Positions 60,222-64,000 of a DNA stretch of 64,000 nucleotides are shown in pieces; within the stretch, counting starts at the first letter, position 1; each line of letters opens with the position of its first letter. A model generated the notes under the pieces. The model was not told the origin of the DNA and made no database searches. It saw only the letters and a program-made list of their open reading frames with translations. The position numbers and the translations under genes are program-made. The DNA lies in contig JAFGHR010000079.1 in NCBI GenBank assembly GCA_016930015.1, forward strand, positions 28,904 through 92,903. Reading direction: 5' to 3'. Source of the stretch: Anaerolineae bacterium (GTDB lineage: Bacteria > Chloroflexota > Anaerolineae > Aggregatilineales > Aggregatilineaceae).

Positions 60222-61022
60222 ATGAAGCCCGAAGTAAAACGTGCACCCTGGCTCTGGTCGTTAATCCTTGTTATCAGTGGAATTGTGCTGCTGCTCGATA
60301 ACTTACTGCTGATCGACTTTGATGCAGGTGCCTACTGGCCGATCGTTCTTGTGCTGCTGGGTGTGCAAATTCTGCTGCGGGGTGATATCGGGTTTAGCTG
60401 GCAGGCACACACATTTGGGATCACGCGCGGTAGCATTGAATCGGCTTCGATTGAGATTGAAAGCGGCGAGATCGATGTGCGGCTTCGCGCGCTGCGCAAA
60501 CCGGGCCGCCTTATCGCGGGGCAGTATACTGCCCGGTCACGCCCTGACCTGTCTGTGCGCAATAACCGCGCGCATCTCCAGATGCGCCGTGGTAAAACAT
60601 GGTGGCTGTCCCTGGCTGACTGGGATGTTGGGCTGGCGCAGGATCTGCCGTGGGATATTCTGATCAGCGGTTACCTGGGCATGTTGGACGCAGACTTGAG
60701 CGGCCTGGATGTCGAAAATACCACCATTGCGTCTGGCCTGGGTGATGTGCGAGTGACGTGTCCGGAACAGTCCAATAGCACAATCAGCGCTCGCTCAACC
60801 CTGGGTGATGTTTACCTGGCGATACCCAACACCAGCCACGCGATTATCACGGTCAAGGCGGGGCCGTTTGCACGGGTCTACGTCAATTCCGAGCGCTTCG
60901 ACAGGATCGAGCCAAACTTGTATGTCACAGCAGATCACGACATACCTGAAAACGAACATTACACCCCGGCGACATTAACAATCACCGCCAGCACCGTTTT
61001 TGGCTCAATCCACATCACATAA
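60222..61022 (+). CDS. LiaF-like membrane protein (LiaI/toast-rack type)
   Basis: A 266-aa protein with two N-terminal transmembrane helices (about 12-30 and 38-54, containing WPIVLVLLGVQILL) and a beta-rich domain of short repeated strands (SIEIESGEIDVRLRAL, LDVENTTIASGLGDVRVTC, STLGDVYLAI) like DUF2154/DUF4097 toast-rack folds. It starts 8 bp after the sigma factor gene, so it is probably co-transcribed. A role in envelope-stress sensing is possible but not shown. Confidence 0.75.
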   Translation: MKPEVKRAPWLWSLILVISGIVLLLDNLLLIDFDAGAYWPIVLVLLGVQILLRGDIGFSWQAHTFGITRGSIESASIEIESGEIDVRLRALRKPGRLIAGQYTARSRPDLSVRNNRAHLQMRRGKTWWLSLADWDVGLAQDLPWDILISGYLGMLDADLSGLDVENTTIASGLGDVRVTCPEQSNSTISARSTLGDVYLAIPNTSHAIITVKAGPFARVYVNSERFDRIEPNLYVTADHDIPENEHYTPATLTITASTVFGSIHIT

Positions 61023-61039
61023 CCGCCCAAACCCACATC

Positions 61040-62965
61040 CTATACCGGTTTCAGCGGGATAACATCCTGCTGTTTTTTATTGCGCAGGTGCCGGGGAACG
61101 ACCGGGGGACACTTCCACGCATCCGCCGGGGCTTGTTTACGCATTTCCGTAAACTCCGGTAAAATGCCACAGGCAAAACACTGGTTGCGGCAGTCCTGGC
61201 GTGTCTCGCTCCGCTGAGACATCAAATAGTCTTCAACGAGAAACGATTTTTTGACCGCCACACTGATATGATCCCAGGGAAATACTTCGTCAAGCGCGCG
61301 CTCGCGGTGCGTATAAAATTGCATATCGAGGCCCACGTTTTCGAACGCGTGCTGCCATGCTTCATGATTATAGTGTTCCTGCCAGGCATCAAACCGGGTT
61401 CCCAGGCGCCAGGCGCGTTCAATCACCGCGCCTAACCGGCGGTCACCACGGCTTAAAAATGCTTCCAGCACGGTTTCTTCCGGGCGGTTCCAGCGTAATT
61501 TTAGCCCACGCCCGCGCAGCCCGTCACGCAGTAAACGCTGTTTGGCGCGAATCTGATCCAGCGCATCCAGCGAAACCCATTGAAACGGCGTATGCGGCTT
61601 GGGGACAAACGTACTCACACCCACATTGACATTCGCCTTTTTGCCATGCACTTTACGCCCTTCAGCCAACACTGCTTTCGCCAGGTCGATGATCGCCTGC
61701 ACATCGTCAAGCGTTTCACGGGGATGTCCGATCATAAAATACAGCTTGATCGTGACCCAGCCGCGTGAATACGCCTCATAAGCCGCTGACAACAACTGCT
61801 CATCCGGCACCGATTTGTTGATGATATCGCGCATTTTTTCGGTAGCGGCTTCCGGGGCAAACGTAAACCCGCCGCGCCGGTTGTTTTTAAGCGCGTCCAT
61901 CAGGTCAACACTCACCGACTCGATACGCAGGCTGGGCAGGCTGATACCAAATCCCGGTCCCGCGTACTGTTCGCCAATCACCTCGACCAACTGCTGTACA
62001 TGCGTGTAATCGGACGATGACAGGCTCAACAGGCCGAGTTCTCCGAAACCCGTGTTACGCACGATCTCACCGGCAGCGGCGGCGATGTCTTCGACTAACC
62101 GTTCGCGCACCGGGCGCGTGACCATACCCGCATGGCAGAATCGGCACCCGCGCGTGCAGCCGCGCATGATTTCAATCGGGGCGCGGTTGTGAATCGTATC
62201 CACGTGCGGCACCAGGAACCGCGTAAACGGCTTGGGCAGCACCGGAACAATACGCTTGAGCACGACCGGCGGCGCATCCGGCACGTTGGGAGTTACAGCG
62301 GCCACCGTGCCATTGTCGTGATACACCACATCATAAAAACGCGGGACATACACGCCTTGTATCGCGGCCAGCGCATGGTATTGGTCGTCTCGCGGCTGGC
62401 CGCGCAGCGCTTGCAGCGTATGGGCAATCTCAAGGATGATGTCTTCACCCTCGCCGATCACAAACGCGTCGATAAAATCAGCCATCGGCTCCGGGTTATA
62501 ACAGGCATGCCCACCCGCGATCACAACCGGGTACCGCTCATCGCGTTCGGCTGAGTGTACCGGCAACCCGGCCAGGTCCAGCAGCGCTAACGTATTCGTG
62601 TACAGCTGCTCGTAGGGTAGGCTGATGCCGATCAGGTCAAATTCCCGCAGTGGTTGTTTACTTTCCAACCCATACAGCGGGATTCCCTTGCGACGCATCA
62701 GGACTTCCATGTCAGTCCAGGGGCTGAACGCGCGGTCGGCGAACATGTCCGGCTGATCGTTGATAATCCCGTACAGGATCATCAAACCCAGGTTGGACAT
62801 GCCGAGGTCGTAAATGTCGGGAAACGCGAAAGCTACACGAAACGTGGTCGCGTCCCAATCTTTGACCACGCTGTTGTATTCACCACCGATATAACGGCCC
62901 GGTTTTTCAACCGTCAACAGATGCCGGTCTAATGCGCGCTTGATTTGCCCAGGGGTAGAATACAT
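61040..62965 (-). CDS. TIGR03960-type B12-binding radical SAM protein
   Basis: A 641-aa protein with an N-terminal cobalamin-binding-like region (FRVAFAFPDIYDLGMSNLG, IAGGHACYNPEPMADF) and the radical SAM cluster motif in EIMRGCTRGCRFCHAGMVTR (CxxxCxxC). The downstream barrel contains LLSLSSSDYTHVQQLVEVIG and IKLYFMIGHPRETLDDVQ. The Cys-rich C terminus holds CRNQCFACGIL. ATG 62965 is preferred over 62995. Its partner gene (TIGR03936) is not in the window. The reaction is unknown; in other organisms the pair is linked to Moco or cell-envelope genes only by genomic context. Confidence 0.9.
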   Translation of the reverse strand: MYSTPGQIKRALDRHLLTVEKPGRYIGGEYNSVVKDWDATTFRVAFAFPDIYDLGMSNLGLMILYGIINDQPDMFADRAFSPWTDMEVLMRRKGIPLYGLESKQPLREFDLIGISLPYEQLYTNTLALLDLAGLPVHSAERDERYPVVIAGGHACYNPEPMADFIDAFVIGEGEDIILEIAHTLQALRGQPRDDQYHALAAIQGVYVPRFYDVVYHDNGTVAAVTPNVPDAPPVVLKRIVPVLPKPFTRFLVPHVDTIHNRAPIEIMRGCTRGCRFCHAGMVTRPVRERLVEDIAAAAGEIVRNTGFGELGLLSLSSSDYTHVQQLVEVIGEQYAGPGFGISLPSLRIESVSVDLMDALKNNRRGGFTFAPEAATEKMRDIINKSVPDEQLLSAAYEAYSRGWVTIKLYFMIGHPRETLDDVQAIIDLAKAVLAEGRKVHGKKANVNVGVSTFVPKPHTPFQWVSLDALDQIRAKQRLLRDGLRGRGLKLRWNRPEETVLEAFLSRGDRRLGAVIERAWRLGTRFDAWQEHYNHEAWQHAFENVGLDMQFYTHRERALDEVFPWDHISVAVKKSFLVEDYLMSQRSETRQDCRNQCFACGILPEFTEMRKQAPADAWKCPPVVPRHLRNKKQQDVIPLKPV

Positions 62966-63029
62966 GAGTCGATGATAACCTCTCAATAAATTCAATGCGT
63001 GTCAATGTTATTCGATCGTGGCAGGTTAA

Positions 63030-63578
63030 TCAAGGGGTCTGGATAAATTCCGGGGGAACGGCATCGGCCAGCCAGACATCATCGTTACCTTCATAAAACG
63101 CCACACCGGCCCGGTGTGCTTCGGCGGCCAGAATCGTCAGAATGACGGGATCAGGTGTGCGCCGCCCGCCGACGAGGTGCGCTGTTTCACGGTCGGTGGA
63201 CAGGTGCACATATTGACGGCTCATCGAGCGCAAACCGTCATGCAGAATTGTCTCAGCGGCATCTGGCGTCGTCCCGTGAAACAGGATATCCGGCGGCACA
63301 GCCGGTTCTTTCTCGATACGCTCCGGCACCGAGTGGCCGTAATAGGCGCGAATTCGCTCGTCACAAATCTCGTAGCGGCGCTTGGTAGCCTGTTCCAGCA
63401 TGGCTGTCAAGTCATCCGCCGCCAGGTTGCGCCATTCACGGCGGCGGGGTCGGAGCGCTGCCAGTAAATCATCGATCGCTACCCAGCCTTCCGGGTCCAG
63501 ATCAAGATCGTAGTCTCGGGGGGCGTGACGCAGCGCACGCGCGACAGTTTTGCTCAACCGCTTGTAATCCATTCTCAT
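63030..63578 (-). CDS. kptA: RNA 2'-phosphotransferase (Tpt1/KptA family)
   Basis: Removes a 2'-phosphate from RNA with NAD+, giving ADP-ribose 1'',2''-cyclic phosphate. At 182 aa it has the N-terminal winged helix (YKRLSKTVARALRHAPRDYDL) and the ADP-ribosyltransferase-like core with HGTTPDAAETILHDGL, QYVHLSTDRETAHLVGGRR and FYEGNDDVWLADAVP. ATG 63578 (or 63572) overlaps the stop of the photolyase remnant as ATGA. The frame stays open to 63719 without support. Confidence 0.92.
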   Translation of the reverse strand: MRMDYKRLSKTVARALRHAPRDYDLDLDPEGWVAIDDLLAALRPRRREWRNLAADDLTAMLEQATKRRYEICDERIRAYYGHSVPERIEKEPAVPPDILFHGTTPDAAETILHDGLRSMSRQYVHLSTDRETAHLVGGRRTPDPVILTILAAEAHRAGVAFYEGNDDVWLADAVPPEFIQTP

Positions 63579-63676
63579 GCTTTCTTGACCGTTCCATAAA
63601 CCGCCAGCGTGCGTTCCCGTACCGCCCGGTGATCGACCACCGGCGGCGGATAGTCGGACGGCGGCGAGTCCATCTC
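63575..63676 (-). pseudogene. 3' remnant of a DNA photolyase gene
   Basis: The 33 codons before the stop read SDYPPPVVDHRAVRERTLAVYGTVKKA at their end, matching the C terminus of class I DNA photolyases (YPxPIVDHxxARERxLAxY). Upstream the same frame has an in-frame TGA at 63679-63677, and no further photolyase motif is found up to the transposase end at 63926. Its stop overlaps the kptA start (ATGA), so the two genes were once translationally coupled. Confidence 0.7.
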
Positions 63677-63679
63677 TCA

Positions 63680-63925
63680 CGGTGCGTGAACGGCTGCGCC
63701 CCGTACAATCTGCAACCACGATGTTTTCATGGATGAATCACCCACGAACAGACGCCCGTCCAGGTGATTGCGTGTCTCAGAATAACCATAGATCGGCCCA
63801 TCTGCAAATACCGGCAACCCACGTTATACCGCGCTTTCGCTGGCATCTGGCGCCGGGAGATCGGGCAAGAGAACGTTAGCGACACCATCAAGCGCCAAAA
63901 TACGGTCTGAACGGCTAGTACTCAG
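63680..63925 (-). other. Degenerate region between photolyase remnant and IS630 end
   Basis: One minus-strand frame reads VANVLLPDLPAPDASESAV, a stop, then LPVFADGPIYGYSETRNHL and VGDSSMKTSWLQIVRGAAVH, and another stop. This looks like decayed coding sequence, but I do not recognise the protein. There is no gene with a supported start here. Confidence 0.4.
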
Positions 63926-64000
63926 TCAATCTGAAACAGACGGATAAAGACGGTGCAACTTCAGACGGGCATCTTGAGACGAGAACAACCACTTAACCGT
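63926..64000 (-). mobile_element. IS630-type transposase gene, C-terminal end (cut by the window)
   Basis: The last 75 bases translate on the minus strand as KWLFSSQDARLKLHRLYPS and a stop, matching the conserved C terminus of IS630-family transposases (W-F-T/S-T-DAR-K-L-LYP). The rest of the element lies beyond the window. Any terminal inverted repeat should fall around 63905-63925, next to the CTAGTACTCAG stretch. Confidence 0.72.

Noticed and set aside
63030..63719. Longer 229-aa start for KptA
   Set aside because: The extra residues overlap the photolyase remnant and have no family similarity; the ATGA overlap at 63578 gives the natural start.
1..64000. CRISPR array, rRNA or tRNA genes
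   Set aside because: No regularly spaced repeats and no convincing cloverleaf or rRNA core sequence seen by eye. A covariance-model search was not possible, so a single tRNA could be missed.

Overview
The window reads as one piece of a bacterial chromosome, most likely from the Chloroflexota (Anaerolineae-like). This rests on the mixture of gene families: a complete coenzyme F420 pathway, a Tad/Flp-type surface system with Pro/Thr-rich secreted proteins, a DegS-like two-component pair, the ruvB-DUF2905-queA order, GldA/F/G-like ABC genes and a TIGR03960 radical SAM protein. No rRNA or species-level marker is present, so the phylum is an inference. By eye I found no tRNA, rRNA or CRISPR array.

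Layout. 1-3.3 kb (minus): LuxR-type response regulator, cytoplasmic histidine kinase and a CpaB-like Flp pilus assembly protein. 3.7-4.3 kb: remnant of a sugar ABC permease. 4.5-9.8 kb (plus): argG, argH and a large YfhO-like membrane protein. 9.7-11.4 kb (minus): a sugar-phosphate transferase and selD. The selD frame must be read through an in-frame TGA that replaces the catalytic cysteine codon, so it is a selenoprotein. 11.6-16.3 kb (plus): ruvB, DUF2905, queA, a purine nucleoside phosphorylase and a membrane protein.

16.3-48.9 kb is an unbroken minus-strand run of about 30 genes and is the most remarkable part. It combines selenium-dependent molybdenum hydroxylase genes (a YqeC-MocA fusion, YqeB, two xanthine dehydrogenase-type enzymes, XdhC) with SsnA, a hydantoinase, a YgeW-type carbamoyltransferase, a second carbamoyltransferase, carbamate kinase, 8-oxoguanine deaminase, two fold-type-II PLP enzymes and folD. 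This parallels the purine/urate-utilisation cluster of E. coli (ygeW-hyuA-yqeABC-mocA-xdhD-ssnA). YgfK, YgeX and YgeY are not seen. Instead a tightly coupled F420 operon (npdG, cofE, nitroreductase, cofD, cofC) plus a luciferase-like F420-type oxidoreductase sits in the middle. The inferred flow is purine bases, then Mo/Se hydroxylation and deamination, ring opening, ureido intermediates, phosphorolytic carbamoyl transfer, and ATP through carbamate kinase.

48.9-54.5 kb (plus): a giant secreted protein with a perfect Flp-pilin cleavage motif followed by about 1,300 residues of jelly-roll-like and PA14-like domains, then a guanylate kinase with an unusual C-terminal extension. 54.8-61.0 kb (plus): a GldA/GldF/GldG/DUF4340 ABC system, an RpoD-type sigma factor and a LiaF-like membrane protein. 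61.0-64.0 kb (minus): radical SAM protein, KptA, a photolyase 3' remnant and the 3' end of an IS630-type transposase that runs off the window.
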